This document shows positions 16,305-24,924 of a DNA stretch of 40,540 nt, piece by piece. Under the pieces are notes generated by a model. The model saw nothing but the letters and a program-made list of their open reading frames with translations. It was not told the DNA's origin and searched no databases. Origin of the DNA: Paenibacillus ehimensis NBRC 15659. GTDB taxonomy: Bacteria > Bacillota > Bacilli > Paenibacillales > NBRC-103111. Each line of letters starts with the position of its first letter. The first letter of the stretch is position 1. Location of the stretch: positions 1 to 40,540 of the forward strand of contig NZ_BILX01000062.1 in the NCBI RefSeq assembly GCF_004000785.1, written 5' to 3'. The position numbers and the translations under genes were made by a program.

Positions 16305-16341
16305 ATAAGAAGCCGCCGGGCGGCCTGCTCTTATTCACCGG
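16288..16341 (-). terminator. Terminator of the metallophosphoesterase gene, overlapping the gtrA-like stop
   Basis: A 13-bp perfect stem CCGGTGAATAAGA (16298-16310) with TCTTATTCACCGG (16329-16341), with an inner GCCGCC/GGCGGC hairpin. On the minus strand it is followed by a run of seven T residues (A's at 16288-16294). No T-run follows on the plus strand. Confidence 0.8.
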
Positions 16342-16366
16342 ACCTTTAGCAATAACAACCTGCCGT

Positions 16367-17545
16367 CTATTTCTTCTGCGCTACCGGCACGGTAAACTGC
16401 GCTTCCGGAATCCACTGCTTCCGGTAAAAATCCCTGCCCTTGATCCGGACCCGGTCCGGGTATACCTCGACGTACAGCCCTTCGCTTTCTTCCTTGCCCT
16501 TCAGCTTTTCCGCGCCCTTGCCGTCGCTCGTCCACGTTTCGGACACCGAGGCGGTGTTGACCATCGTGAAGCCGTCGCGCACCAGCGCATCCGGCTGATT
16601 CAGCTCCCAGTGCGAATGGCTGCTGAAGTAGATGACCTGCGGATACTGCGACAGGATCGCCTTCAGTTCCTCGTGCTGAATGACGGCCCGGCTGTTCGTG
16701 CAGCAAAAATGCGTGCCCGATACCGTGGCGGGCAGCGGTTGGTGCAGGAAGACGAAGACCGGCTTGTTCGAGCTGGCGTCCTTTTTCAGCGTCTGCTTCA
16801 GCCAATCCAGCTGCTCGGGCGACAAATAAGCGTCCTCGGCATGATTCTGGTCGGATTGCCGGTACCGCTCCGAGCCAAGGAAGATGAAGTGATAGCCCTT
16901 GATTGTTTTCTCGTAGTAGACCTTGTTCTCACCGGAGAACGCGAGAAAACGGGAAATCGAGTCCTGCTCCGTTTCCCCGTTCGGGAAGCCGTCCGGGTTC
17001 CAATGGGTACGGCTGCTGTACCAGGCTTTGTAAAACTCGTGGTTGCCGATATTGTACAAGACGCTCTCCGGATGCGGCGCGCTTTGCATGAGCTCCTTTA
17101 GTTTGGCGTAGTCTTCGGGCATGCCTTCGGTTAAATCCCCGTTGATCACGAGCGTGTCGGCCGACGGATTGATTTCGTTCAGGTCGTTCAATACGCGGAC
17201 CAGCTTCTCGTGCGACGTATCTTCCCACGATTGAACGTGGATATCGCTGATGACGGGGAAGGTCAGCACCGGACTTCCGTCGGTTTGGGGCTGACCGCTT
17301 GCGGCGGCCGCATCTTGCGGCGGCTTCGTTTGCGGAGCGGAGCCGGAGAGGGCCGTCGGCGGGGCCGGAGACACGGCTTCACCGCTCAGGAGCGGGCCGG
17401 ATTCGGCGGCGGCTTGGCTTATGGCTTGTCCCATGCCGGTTGCCATCAGTTCGGAACCCATGGCAAAAGGAGCGGCTGCAGCGGTTGCAAGGGCGCCGGA
17501 GATCAAGGTGAAGGACAGGACGGCGGATTGCAGCATGTCTCGCAT
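16367..17545 (-). CDS. Secreted metallophosphoesterase
   Basis: A 392-residue calcineurin-like phosphoesterase. Residues 1-28 look like a signal peptide (hydrophobic, ending in an Ala-rich stretch). A Pro/Ala/Ser linker reaches about residue 90. The metal-binding motifs follow: SDIHVQ (Asp101, His103), INGDLTEG (Asp137), IGNHEF (Asn168, His169), a later FLHQPLP His, and FSSHSHWE near the C-terminus. It probably hydrolyses phosphate esters outside the cell; the substrate is unknown. The start at 17545 is supported by AAAGGAGTGA; the frame extends upstream without a ribosome binding site. It is convergent with the polysaccharide operon. Confidence 0.85.
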   Translation of the reverse strand: MRDMLQSAVLSFTLISGALATAAAAPFAMGSELMATGMGQAISQAAAESGPLLSGEAVSPAPPTALSGSAPQTKPPQDAAAASGQPQTDGSPVLTFPVISDIHVQSWEDTSHEKLVRVLNDLNEINPSADTLVINGDLTEGMPEDYAKLKELMQSAPHPESVLYNIGNHEFYKAWYSSRTHWNPDGFPNGETEQDSISRFLAFSGENKVYYEKTIKGYHFIFLGSERYRQSDQNHAEDAYLSPEQLDWLKQTLKKDASSNKPVFVFLHQPLPATVSGTHFCCTNSRAVIQHEELKAILSQYPQVIYFSSHSHWELNQPDALVRDGFTMVNTASVSETWTSDGKGAEKLKGKEESEGLYVEVYPDRVRIKGRDFYRKQWIPEAQFTVPVAQKK

Positions 17546-17577
17546 GAAATCACTCCTTTTTCTTAATTGCGCTCTTT

Positions 17578-17784
17578 TTACCCTTTCGGAATGGGCCGGA
17601 ACCAGAGGCACGCCCAAGGCGTCCTGGAATCCGGTCTTAATATACTTCGGCGTACGGCTCCTCCGATTTGACCCATTACGGTAATCTTTTCTCCGTCATG
17701 GCTATGATTGGCCTGAAGCCGCATGATTGAAGACGAGTTCACTTTGGTAAAAGTTTCAGCATCTCCAACGTTTTCGGGCAGCAT
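17578..17784 (-). CDS. Possible small protein upstream of the phosphoesterase
   Basis: An ATG at 17784 is preceded by AAAAAGGAG at ideal distance and opens a 68-residue frame ending 32 nt before the phosphoesterase start. The product is not recognised; it has no signal peptide and no membrane segment. The good ribosome binding site and operon-like position argue for translation. The lack of any known family and a composition like random coding argue against it. It could be a regulatory leader peptide or a chance frame. Confidence 0.4.
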   Translation of the reverse strand: MLPENVGDAETFTKVNSSSIMRLQANHSHDGEKITVMGQIGGAVRRSILRPDSRTPWACLWFRPIPKG

Positions 17785-18054
17785 TGATCCGCTCCTTTTT
17801 AACATAACCAAAGATTGTTATTAGGCCGTCAAGCCGGCGAGAATTATTTGTGAAAATAGCGAGAGGAATTCACAAAATCTTAAGCCGATGCGACGGCAAT
17901 CGGCAGCCGCGTGGCAGGAGCGCTTGCAAGCGGGGCGGTGGAAAGGGTCTCAGGTCCGACTTTGTGTAAAGAAACCGCAAACACCGTCTCTGCTTGAGCA
18001 TGGGGTCTCGGATCAAGGGCGTTAGCGCATCTGTTTTTTCGGCTGGAATGATGC

Positions 18055-18083
18055 TTGACTAAAGAATCGATTCGGCATATAAT
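18055..18083 (+). promoter_or_regulatory. Sigma-A promoter of the ilv-leu operon
   Basis: TTGACT (18055-18060), a 17-nt spacer and a perfect TATAAT (18078-18083). Transcription would start near 18090 at the head of the T-box leader. Confidence 0.85.
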
Positions 18084-18089
18084 ACAAAA

Positions 18090-18490
18090 AAACACATCAG
18101 ATATATCGGCTATGAAGAGGACGAAGTTATAAGGGCTCTTATGTTCAGAGAGCAGCGGAGATGCTGAAACCAATGCCTTAACCCCTTATGTACGAGCTCA
18201 CCTCGGAGCTGTTTTCCTGAAAGCTTGTCTCATATCATCAGGCTTTACCGCTTGAAAGCGACAATGTTACTAGGGAAAATCGGATTGGCACACGTTATCG
18301 TGCTGAAGGTAAGAGACGCGAATTCACGGGTCTTCATCGTGCTAGCCGATGAGGGTTGCTGCGACGCGCATTACCTGCTAAGGTTATTTGCCGCGAGGCA
18401 TCTAACAAATTCTGGGTGGTACCACGGAAGATTAACCCCTTTCGTCCCGTCAGACGCACATGCTGCGTTTGGGGACGAGAGGGGTTTTTT
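18090..18490 (+). promoter_or_regulatory. T-box riboswitch, probable leucine (CUC) specifier
   Basis: Recognisable T-box landmarks in order are: the GA-motif GAGGACGAAGT; AGAGAGCAGCGG; GCTGAAACC; the specifier region CGAG-CTC-ACCTCGGAGC (CTC at 18197-18199); CCTGAAAGC; and the T-box core CTGGGTGGTACCACGG (about 18412-18427), followed by a terminator. T-boxes sense uncharged tRNA and then favour antitermination. The codon in the usual specifier position is CTC (Leu), as in B. subtilis ilv-leu. The TGGT of the T-box core would pair with an ACCA tRNA end, compatible with tRNA-Leu. Confidence 0.92.
18435..18490 (+). terminator. T-box terminator before ilvB
   Basis: A 14-bp stem ACCCCTTTCGTCCC (18435-18448) with GGGACGAGAGGGGT (18472-18485), containing one wobble, then a run of T's to 18490. 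The 5' arm follows the T-box core, as required for competition with the antiterminator. Confidence 0.92.
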
Positions 18491-18528
18491 AGTCGTTTGT
18501 CGGATTATCTGAGAGGAGGCCAATATTC

Positions 18529-20271
18529 ATGATCGTCCAAACCACACAAAAGTCAAAGGAACAGCTTCGCGAAGAGCTGCTGAAGCCGGACGTCATTACC
18601 GGTTCGGAAATGCTGCTGCGCAGCCTGCTGCTGGAGGACGTGGATTGCGTCTTCGGTTATCCCGGCGGAGCGGTCTTATATATTTACGATGCCATGCACG
18701 GCAATCCGGATTTCAACCATTTGCTGACGCGGCACGAACAAGGCGCGATTCACGCAGCCGACGGGTACGCCCGTTCGACCGGCAAGGTAGGCGTCTGTAT
18801 CGCCACATCGGGTCCGGGAGCAACGAACCTCGTTACCGGGATTGCGACGGCTTACATGGATTCGGTGCCGCTCGTGGTCATCACGGGCAACGTTGCGACA
18901 TCGGTAATCGGTACGGACGCGTTCCAGGAAGCGGACATTACCGGCATCACGATGCCGATTACGAAGCACAGCTATTTGGTGCGCGACGTGAAAGATTTGC
19001 CGCGCATTATCAAAGAAGCGTTCCATATCGCTTCAACCGGCCGCAGAGGCCCGGTTCTGATCGATATTCCGAAGGACGTGTCGAACGATACGGCGCCGTT
19101 CTACTATCCGGAGAAGGTGGATATCCGCGGTTATAATCCGACGGTGCAGCCGAACAAGCTCCAAGTCGACAAAATGCTGGAAGCGATCGCCGAGAGCGAG
19201 CGCCCGGTGATCATTGCCGGCGGCGGCGTCGTCTATGCGGATGCGGCGGAGCAGCTGCTCGAGTTCGTCAACAAAACGCGGATTCCGGTCGCCACGACGC
19301 TGCTCGGCTTGGGCGGTTTCCCGAGCGCGCACGAGCTGTGGCTCGGCATGCCGGGGATGCATGGAACGTATACCGCCAACAACGCGCTGCAAAACTGCGA
19401 TCTGCTGATCGGCATCGGCGCCCGGTTCGACGACCGCGTCACGATGAAGGTCAACGGCTTTGCGCCGAAGGCGAAAAAGATCGTCCACATCGACGTAGAT
19501 CCGGCGGAAATCGGCAAAATCGTCGAAACGGCCATCCCGGTCGTCGGCGACGTGAAGGCTGCGCTGCAGCTGGCCAACCTGAAGGCGAAGCCTGCCCGGT
19601 CCGAGAAATGGATCGAATGGGTGCAGGAGACGAAACGGAATTTCCCGCTGCGCTACAAAGATTCCGATACGGAGCTGAAGCCGCAGTACGTTATCGAGAT
19701 GATTCACGAGACGACCAAGGGCGAAGCGATCGTAACGACGGACGTCGGCCAGCATCAGATGTGGGCGGCGCAGTATTACAAATTCAATCATCCGCGTTCC
19801 TGGATCACCTCGGGCGGTCTCGGCACGATGGGCTTCGGATTCCCGTCGGCGATCGGCGCGCAGAAGGCACACCCGGACCGGCTGGTCGTCTCGATCAATG
19901 GCGACGGCGGCATGCAGATGTGCTCCCAGGAGCTGGCGGTTTGCGCGATTCACCAAATTCCGGTCAAAATCGTCGTCATCAACAACCAGGTGCTCGGCAT
20001 GGTGCGCCAGTGGCAGGAGATCATTTACGATAACCGGTACAGCCATATCGATCTGGCCGGCAGCCCGGATTTCGTGAAGCTGGCGGAAGCTTACGGCGTG
20101 AAGGGGCTTCGCGCGACGAACAAAGACGAAGCCCGCCGCGCTTGGCAGGAAGCGCTCGATACCCCGGGTCCCGTGCTCGTCGAATTCGTCGTCCGGAAGC
20201 ACGAGAATGTGTTCCCGATGGTAACGCAGGGCTCGACGATAGACCAAATGATAATGGGGGATTCGGAATGA
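18529..20271 (+). CDS. ilvB: Acetolactate synthase, large subunit
   Basis: Catalyses the first common step of branched-chain amino acid synthesis: two pyruvates to acetolactate, or pyruvate plus 2-ketobutyrate to acetohydroxybutyrate. The 580-residue protein has the TPP-activating Glu70 in TRHEQGAIHAADGYAR, the FAD-binding central domain (GIGARFDDRVT), and the TPP/Mg motif NGDGGMQM...NN beginning near residue 457. GAGAGGAGG precedes the ATG. The stop overlaps the ilvN start (ATGA), so the catalytic and regulatory subunits are translationally coupled. Controlled by the upstream T-box. Confidence 0.97.
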   Translation: MIVQTTQKSKEQLREELLKPDVITGSEMLLRSLLLEDVDCVFGYPGGAVLYIYDAMHGNPDFNHLLTRHEQGAIHAADGYARSTGKVGVCIATSGPGATNLVTGIATAYMDSVPLVVITGNVATSVIGTDAFQEADITGITMPITKHSYLVRDVKDLPRIIKEAFHIASTGRRGPVLIDIPKDVSNDTAPFYYPEKVDIRGYNPTVQPNKLQVDKMLEAIAESERPVIIAGGGVVYADAAEQLLEFVNKTRIPVATTLLGLGGFPSAHELWLGMPGMHGTYTANNALQNCDLLIGIGARFDDRVTMKVNGFAPKAKKIVHIDVDPAEIGKIVETAIPVVGDVKAALQLANLKAKPARSEKWIEWVQETKRNFPLRYKDSDTELKPQYVIEMIHETTKGEAIVTTDVGQHQMWAAQYYKFNHPRSWITSGGLGTMGFGFPSAIGAQKAHPDRLVVSINGDGGMQMCSQELAVCAIHQIPVKIVVINNQVLGMVRQWQEIIYDNRYSHIDLAGSPDFVKLAEAYGVKGLRATNKDEARRAWQEALDTPGPVLVEFVVRKHENVFPMVTQGSTIDQMIMGDSE

Positions 20272-20756
20272 CACGCAAACACACCATATCCGTTCTAGTG
20301 AACAACCAGCCCGGTGTGCTGCAGCGCGTATCCGGCCTGTTCGGCCGCCGGGGCTTCAATATCGAGAGCATTACAGTGGGCGAGTCCGAGGAAAAAGGAC
20401 TCTCCCGCATGGTTATCGTCACGACGGGAGACGACAAGACGCTGGAGCAGATTTCCAAGCAGCTTTATAAGCTGATCGACGTGATCAAAGTCGTTGACCT
20501 GAGCGCCCATCCGATGGTGGCGCGCGAGCTGGCGCTGATCAAAGTGAACGCCGAACCGAGCATGCGGCCGGAAATTCTCGGCGTCGTCGAGACGTTCCGC
20601 GCGGCCATCGTCGATATCGGTCCGAGCTCGCTGATCGTGCAGGTGGTCGGGGATTCCGAGAAAATCGAAGCCATGACCGAGCTGCTCAAGCCTTACGGCA
20701 TTAAGGAGCTGTCCCGTACCGGCGTCACGGCCATGATTCGCGGCATGATTAGATAA
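20268..20756 (+). CDS. ilvN: Acetolactate synthase, small regulatory subunit
   Basis: A 162-residue regulatory subunit. An N-terminal ACT domain (ISVLVNNQPGVLQRVSGLF, GRRGFNIESITVG) binds valine for feedback inhibition in this family, and a C-terminal domain (VARELALIKVNA onwards) activates IlvB. The start ATG overlaps the ilvB stop. The longer in-frame opening upstream lies inside ilvB and is not used. A 160-nt gap with strong secondary structure separates it from ilvC. Confidence 0.97.
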   Translation: MTRKHTISVLVNNQPGVLQRVSGLFGRRGFNIESITVGESEEKGLSRMVIVTTGDDKTLEQISKQLYKLIDVIKVVDLSAHPMVARELALIKVNAEPSMRPEILGVVETFRAAIVDIGPSSLIVQVVGDSEKIEAMTELLKPYGIKELSRTGVTAMIRGMIR

Positions 20757-20791
20757 TTCATTTTTGGTTCTACCATTAAAAACATGATGAT

Positions 20792-20887
20792 CCTGTGAGC
20801 GGGGGCTCATGCGGATGACGGAGGCAACGCGTCACGGCGGTCCGAGATTTCAGTCCCCCGTCGTCCGTTCGAGCACCCGTTCACAGG
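20792..20887 (+). promoter_or_regulatory. Long-range hairpin between ilvN and ilvC
   Basis: CCTGTGAGCGGG (20792-20803) pairs over 12 bp, with one wobble, with CCCGTTCACAGG (20876-20887), enclosing about 72 nt that contains further GC-rich pairings. It lies 13 nt before the ilvC ribosome binding site. No T-run follows, so it is not a terminator; a processing or stability element is more likely. Confidence 0.55.
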
Positions 20888-20916
20888 GTTTTAATTCAAA
20901 GGAGGAGCTATTATCC

Positions 20917-21909
20917 ATGGCAGTTACGATGTACTATGAAAAAGACGCTGATTTGAACGTATTGAAAGGGAAGACGATCGCCATTATCGGCTATGGCAGC
21001 CAAGGCCACGCCCAAGCGCAAAACCTGCGCGACAGCGGCTTGAAAGTCATCATCGGACTTCGTCAAGGCCGTTCCTTTGAGCAAGCGAAAAACGACGGTT
21101 TCGAAGTGTACTCCGTAGCGGAAGCGACGAAGCTTGCCGACGTCGTACAGCTTCTGATGCCGGATGAAACCCAAGCGAGCGTGTATAAAAACGAAATCGA
21201 ACCGAACCTGAAGCATGGCGCAGCCATCATGTTCTCCCACGGCTTCAACGTGCATTTCGGCCAAATTCAACCGTCCGCGGATAAAGACGTCTTCCTCGTC
21301 GCTCCGAAATCGCCGGGCCACATGGTTCGCCGCGTTTATGTCGAAGGCTTCGGGGTTCCCGGCCTGATCGCGGTAGAGCAAGATGCAAGCGGTCAAGCGA
21401 AAGCCATCGGCTTGGCGTATGCCAAAGGGATCGGCTGCACCCGCGCGGGCGTCATTGAAACGACGTTCCGCGAAGAAACCGAAACCGACCTGTTCGGCGA
21501 GCAAGCCGTTCTGTGCGGCGGCGCTTCCGCGCTTGTCAAAGCAGGCTTCGAAACGCTGGTGGAAGCGGGCTACGCGCCGGAAATGGCTTACTTCGAATGC
21601 TTGCACGAGCTGAAGCTGATCGTTGACCTGATGTACGAAGGCGGTCTCGCGACGATGAGACATTCCATCTCCAACACGGCGGAGTATGGCGATTATGTCA
21701 CAGGTCCTCGCATCATCACGGAAGAAACGAAGAAAGAAATGAAACGCGTTCTGTCCGACATCCAACAAGGCAAATTTGCCCGCGACTTTATTTTGGAGAA
21801 CCAATCGGGCCGCGCGTTCCTGACGGCTACCCGCCGTTTGGAAGCCGAGCATCCGATCGAGCAAGTCGGAACCCAGCTGCGCGAATTGATGCACTGGATC
21901 AAGAAGTAA
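20917..21909 (+). CDS. ilvC: Ketol-acid reductoisomerase
   Basis: Isomerises and reduces acetolactate or acetohydroxybutyrate to the dihydroxy acid with NAD(P)H and Mg2+. The 330-residue class I enzyme has a Rossmann motif GYGSQG (25-30) and the metal-binding helix with ETETDLFGEQ. The knotted C-terminal domain carries HELKLIVDLMYEGG and a conserved C-terminal MRHSISNTAEYGD block. The start is the ATG at 20917 behind AAAGGAGGAG; the frame opens earlier without a ribosome binding site. The gene is flanked by hairpins on both sides. Confidence 0.97.
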   Translation: MAVTMYYEKDADLNVLKGKTIAIIGYGSQGHAQAQNLRDSGLKVIIGLRQGRSFEQAKNDGFEVYSVAEATKLADVVQLLMPDETQASVYKNEIEPNLKHGAAIMFSHGFNVHFGQIQPSADKDVFLVAPKSPGHMVRRVYVEGFGVPGLIAVEQDASGQAKAIGLAYAKGIGCTRAGVIETTFREETETDLFGEQAVLCGGASALVKAGFETLVEAGYAPEMAYFECLHELKLIVDLMYEGGLATMRHSISNTAEYGDYVTGPRIITEETKKEMKRVLSDIQQGKFARDFILENQSGRAFLTATRRLEAEHPIEQVGTQLRELMHWIKK

Positions 21910-21973
21910 TTCGGCGGACAATCTCAACGTATAACGGACAAGCGGCATAAGGTCGGCTTGAAGGCGGCGCAGG

Positions 21974-22021
21974 GAAATGGACACCAAGAGATCCGTTCCC
22001 CTGTCCGTTTCGGGTCGCACC
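21974..22021 (+). promoter_or_regulatory. Hairpin between ilvC and leuA
   Basis: GAAATGGACA (21974-21983) pairs over 10 bp, with one wobble, with TGTCCGTTTC (22012-22021). A CTTTTT run follows 7 nt later. It could be a weak intra-operon terminator or an mRNA 3'-end stabiliser for ilvC. Confidence 0.5.
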
Positions 22022-22072
22022 TTTTTCTGCTTTAAATGCAAGTCACTTCCAAAGGAGGCGCGATCAAGACCC

Positions 22073-23620
22073 ATGAGAAAAATTTATATTTTCGATACGA
22101 CGCTTCGTGACGGCGAGCAGTCGCCGGGCGTCAACCTGAACATGCAGGAAAAAGTCGAGATTGCGCTGCAGCTTGAGAAGCTCGGCGTCGACCGGATGGA
22201 AGCCGGCTTCCCAGCGGCCTCGCCTGGAGACTTGGCAGGCGTCAGCGCGGTGGCCCGCGCCGTGAAAAATGCCTCGGTTATCGCCCTGTCGCGTTCCCGC
22301 GAGCAGGATATCGAGGCGGCCCGCGAAGCGCTGAAGGATGCGCAGGACCCGTGTCTGCATTTGTTCCTCGCTACCTCGCCGATTCACCGTCAGCACAAGC
22401 TGCGGATGGAAAAGCACCAAGTGCTCGAAACGGCGGAAGCGGCGATCCGTTACGCGAAGAAGTATTTCAGCAAAATCGAGTTTTCGCCGGAGGATGCCGG
22501 CCGTACCGAGCTCGATTTTCTGTGCGAAGTGACGGAGATGGCAATCCGCGCCGGCGCAACGGTCGTGAACATCCCGGATACGGTCGGTTACATGACGCCT
22601 TATGAATACGGAAACATTTTCAAGACGTTGAAAGAAAACGTGCCGGGCATCGAGAAAATTCAGCTTAGCGCGCACTGTCACGATGACTTGGGCATGGCGA
22701 CGGCGAACGCGCTGGCGGCGATTCTGAACGGAGCGGACCAGATCGAAGGGACGATCAACGGCATCGGCGAACGCGCCGGCAACACGTCGATCGAGGAAGT
22801 GGCGATGGCGCTTGAGACGCGTCAGGAGTTTTTCCAGGCGAAGACGACGCTCACGCTGTCCGAAATTGCCCGGACGAGCCGCTTGGTCAGCAAGCTGACC
22901 GGCATGGTCGTGCCGGGGAACAAGGCTATTGTCGGAGCCAATGCGTTCGCGCACGAATCCGGTATCCATCAGGACGGCATGCTAAAGGAAAAGACGACGT
23001 ACGAGATCATGTCGCCGGAGACGATCGGACTCAAGGAGAGCAAGCTGGTCCTCGGCAAGCATTCCGGACGCCATGCGTTCCGCGAGAAGCTGGTCGACCT
23101 CGGCTACAACCTCGACGACGAGCATGTGAATGCCGCGTTCGCCAAGTTCAAAGATTTGGCGGATAAGAAGAAGAACGTTACGGATGAAGACATCGTCGCG
23201 CTGCTCGAAGAAAAGCTCATCGAGACGCCCGAAGTGTTCTCGCTGGAGACGATTCAAGTATCGTACGGCAACCAATCGACCCCGACCGCAACCGTGCGGA
23301 TCAAGCTGCTGGATGGCGGTCACCTGGACGAGGCGGCGGTCGGCAACGGCTCCGTTGATGCGATCTACAAAGCGATCGACAAGGCGACCAAGGAAGAAGT
23401 CGAGCTCGAGGACTATTCGATCCAATCGGTTACGCAAGGCAAGGATGCGCTTGGCGAAGTGCACGTGGTGCTGAAGCAGGGTGATTACTCCGCTCTCGGC
23501 CGCGGCGTTAGCACGGACATTCTCGAAGCAAGCGCCCGCGCGTATGTGGACGCGATCAACCGCTTGATTGAGAAGCGCAAGAGCCCGGCCCGGAGCCGCG
23601 ATAATGTGACGTTGATATAG
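22073..23620 (+). CDS. leuA: 2-isopropylmalate synthase
   Basis: Condenses acetyl-CoA with 2-ketoisovalerate, the committed step to leucine. The 515-residue protein has the HMGL-like TIM barrel with DTTLRDGEQSPG at the N-terminus and the metal ligands in SAHCHDDLGMA. It also has NGIGERAGN and HESGIHQDG, plus a C-terminal LeuA allosteric domain (about 385-515) that normally binds leucine for feedback inhibition. AAAGGAGG precedes the ATG 22073. Last gene of the T-box-controlled unit; a strong hairpin follows. The next leucine gene, leuB, is 6.6 kb away. Confidence 0.97.
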   Translation: MRKIYIFDTTLRDGEQSPGVNLNMQEKVEIALQLEKLGVDRMEAGFPAASPGDLAGVSAVARAVKNASVIALSRSREQDIEAAREALKDAQDPCLHLFLATSPIHRQHKLRMEKHQVLETAEAAIRYAKKYFSKIEFSPEDAGRTELDFLCEVTEMAIRAGATVVNIPDTVGYMTPYEYGNIFKTLKENVPGIEKIQLSAHCHDDLGMATANALAAILNGADQIEGTINGIGERAGNTSIEEVAMALETRQEFFQAKTTLTLSEIARTSRLVSKLTGMVVPGNKAIVGANAFAHESGIHQDGMLKEKTTYEIMSPETIGLKESKLVLGKHSGRHAFREKLVDLGYNLDDEHVNAAFAKFKDLADKKKNVTDEDIVALLEEKLIETPEVFSLETIQVSYGNQSTPTATVRIKLLDGGHLDEAAVGNGSVDAIYKAIDKATKEEVELEDYSIQSVTQGKDALGEVHVVLKQGDYSALGRGVSTDILEASARAYVDAINRLIEKRKSPARSRDNVTLI

Positions 23621-23646
23621 CTCGTTCTATAGGCTTACGAAGTGAA

Positions 23647-23690
23647 ATAGGCGATAGCAGCCCGGAGTACCGGGGAATGCTATCGCCTAT
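23647..23690. terminator. Hairpin between leuA and the convergent aminotransferase
   Basis: A 13-bp perfect stem ATAGGCGATAGCA (23647-23659) with TGCTATCGCCTAT (23678-23690), with an inner CCCGG/CCGGG pairing. The flank is AT-rich rather than a clean T-run, but its place between convergent genes supports termination in both directions. Confidence 0.7.
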
Positions 23691-23721
23691 ATTTATATTA
23701 CGGTATTTACCTTCGTTTCGT

Positions 23722-24924
23722 TCAACGCGCCGCAGTTTGCTGCATGCGCTGGAGAGCGCGGTCCAACCGGTCGAAAGCGCGGACCATGTCCTCGCTGTCC
23801 GTATGGGTGAAGTTCAACCGCATCGTGTTGGTCTGCGGTTCGTTCGCGAAGAAGCTGAGGCCCGGCACGAAAGCGACGCCTTCTTCGACAGCCAGCTTAA
23901 GCAGCTCCTGCGTGTTGATATGCTCCGGCATTTCCACCCAGACGAACATGCCGCCTTTTGGCTCGATCCAGTTGACGCCGTCCCAATTCTTTGCTTTCAT
24001 CAGGTCGATCATCTGCCGCATCCGCGTCTCGTAAGCCGTTCGGATCTGATCGATATGGCCGTATAAATCGAAATGCTCGAACAGCTGATGAAGCGCCTGC
24101 TGGTCCATTGTGCTGGAGTGCAGGTCGGCCGCCTGCTTGGCGCGGGTCATATGACGGATCACTTGTTCATCACCGACCACCCAGCCTGTCCGCAGCGCAG
24201 GAGCAACGATTTTGGAGAATGTGCTGGTGTAGACAACCGCACCGCCATTGGGCTCCTGCTCCAATGAGAAAATCGACGGCATCGGCTCGCCGCCGCCGAA
24301 GCGCAGCTCGCCGTACGGATCGTCTTCCAATATCAGCACGTCGTTGCTTTTGCACAAGTTCAGCGTGCTTTGGCGCCGCTCCAGGCTCCACGATTTCCCC
24401 GTCGGGTTGGAGAAGGTCGGGATGACATAGACCAGCTTCGGGCGGTGCTGCTTGATTTTTCGCTCCAGATCCTCGGGGATCATGCCGTCCGCATCACAGT
24501 CGACGGAGATAAGCTTGGCCTGGCGCGATTGGAACACTTGAATGGCAGCCAGGTAAGTCGGCCGCTCGACGAGAATGACATCGCCCGGATCGATATAGAC
24601 GCGGGTAAGCAGGTCGATCGCTTGCTGCGACCCCGTTGTCAGCAGCATGTTGTCGATGCCGGCGCGGATGCCTTTGCGTGCCAGATGCTTCGAGATGTTC
24701 TCCCGCAGCGGCGTATAGCCTTCGGTCAAGCCGTACTGCAGCACGCCTTTGCCCTGCTTGAACACGCGATCGAACGCTTCGTTGACGGCTTCTACCGGGA
24801 AGTACTGCTCGTTCGGCAAGCCGCCGGCGAGCGAAATGATCGAACGGCCCTGGGTTAATTTCAGGATTTCGCGCACGGCCGATGATTCGAAAGCTTGGGT
24901 TGTATCGGAAAAACGGTATTTCAT
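23722..24924 (-). CDS. PLP-dependent class I/II aminotransferase (2-aminoadipate aminotransferase-like)
   Basis: A 400-residue fold-type I aminotransferase. SNPTG (172-176), the DDPYGE motif (Asp201/202, Tyr204), and the Schiff-base Lys238 in STFSKIVAP with Arg245 in the phosphate-binding region are all present. The N-terminal SLAGGLPNEQYFP is typical of the LysN/multi-substrate subgroup that also transaminates branched-chain and aromatic amino acids. Its position next to ilv-leu genes would suit a leucine/valine transaminase, but it is on the opposite strand and outside the T-box unit. AAAGGAG precedes the ATG. Confidence 0.88.
   Translation of the reverse strand: MKYRFSDTTQAFESSAVREILKLTQGRSIISLAGGLPNEQYFPVEAVNEAFDRVFKQGKGVLQYGLTEGYTPLRENISKHLARKGIRAGIDNMLLTTGSQQAIDLLTRVYIDPGDVILVERPTYLAAIQVFQSRQAKLISVDCDADGMIPEDLERKIKQHRPKLVYVIPTFSNPTGKSWSLERRQSTLNLCKSNDVLILEDDPYGELRFGGGEPMPSIFSLEQEPNGGAVVYTSTFSKIVAPALRTGWVVGDEQVIRHMTRAKQAADLHSSTMDQQALHQLFEHFDLYGHIDQIRTAYETRMRQMIDLMKAKNWDGVNWIEPKGGMFVWVEMPEHINTQELLKLAVEEGVAFVPGLSFFANEPQTNTMRLNFTHTDSEDMVRAFDRLDRALQRMQQTAAR

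Noticed and set aside
19033..20274. A 413-codon minus-strand frame opposite ilvB.
   Set aside because: A shadow of ilvB with Arg/Asp/His-rich low-information sequence and no start signals.
20809..20916. An in-frame upstream extension of ilvC by 36 codons (similarly 21977-22072 for leuA and 9346-9435 for the ManC-like gene).
   Set aside because: The extensions lack ribosome binding sites, show no family similarity, and strong sites precede the internal ATGs chosen.
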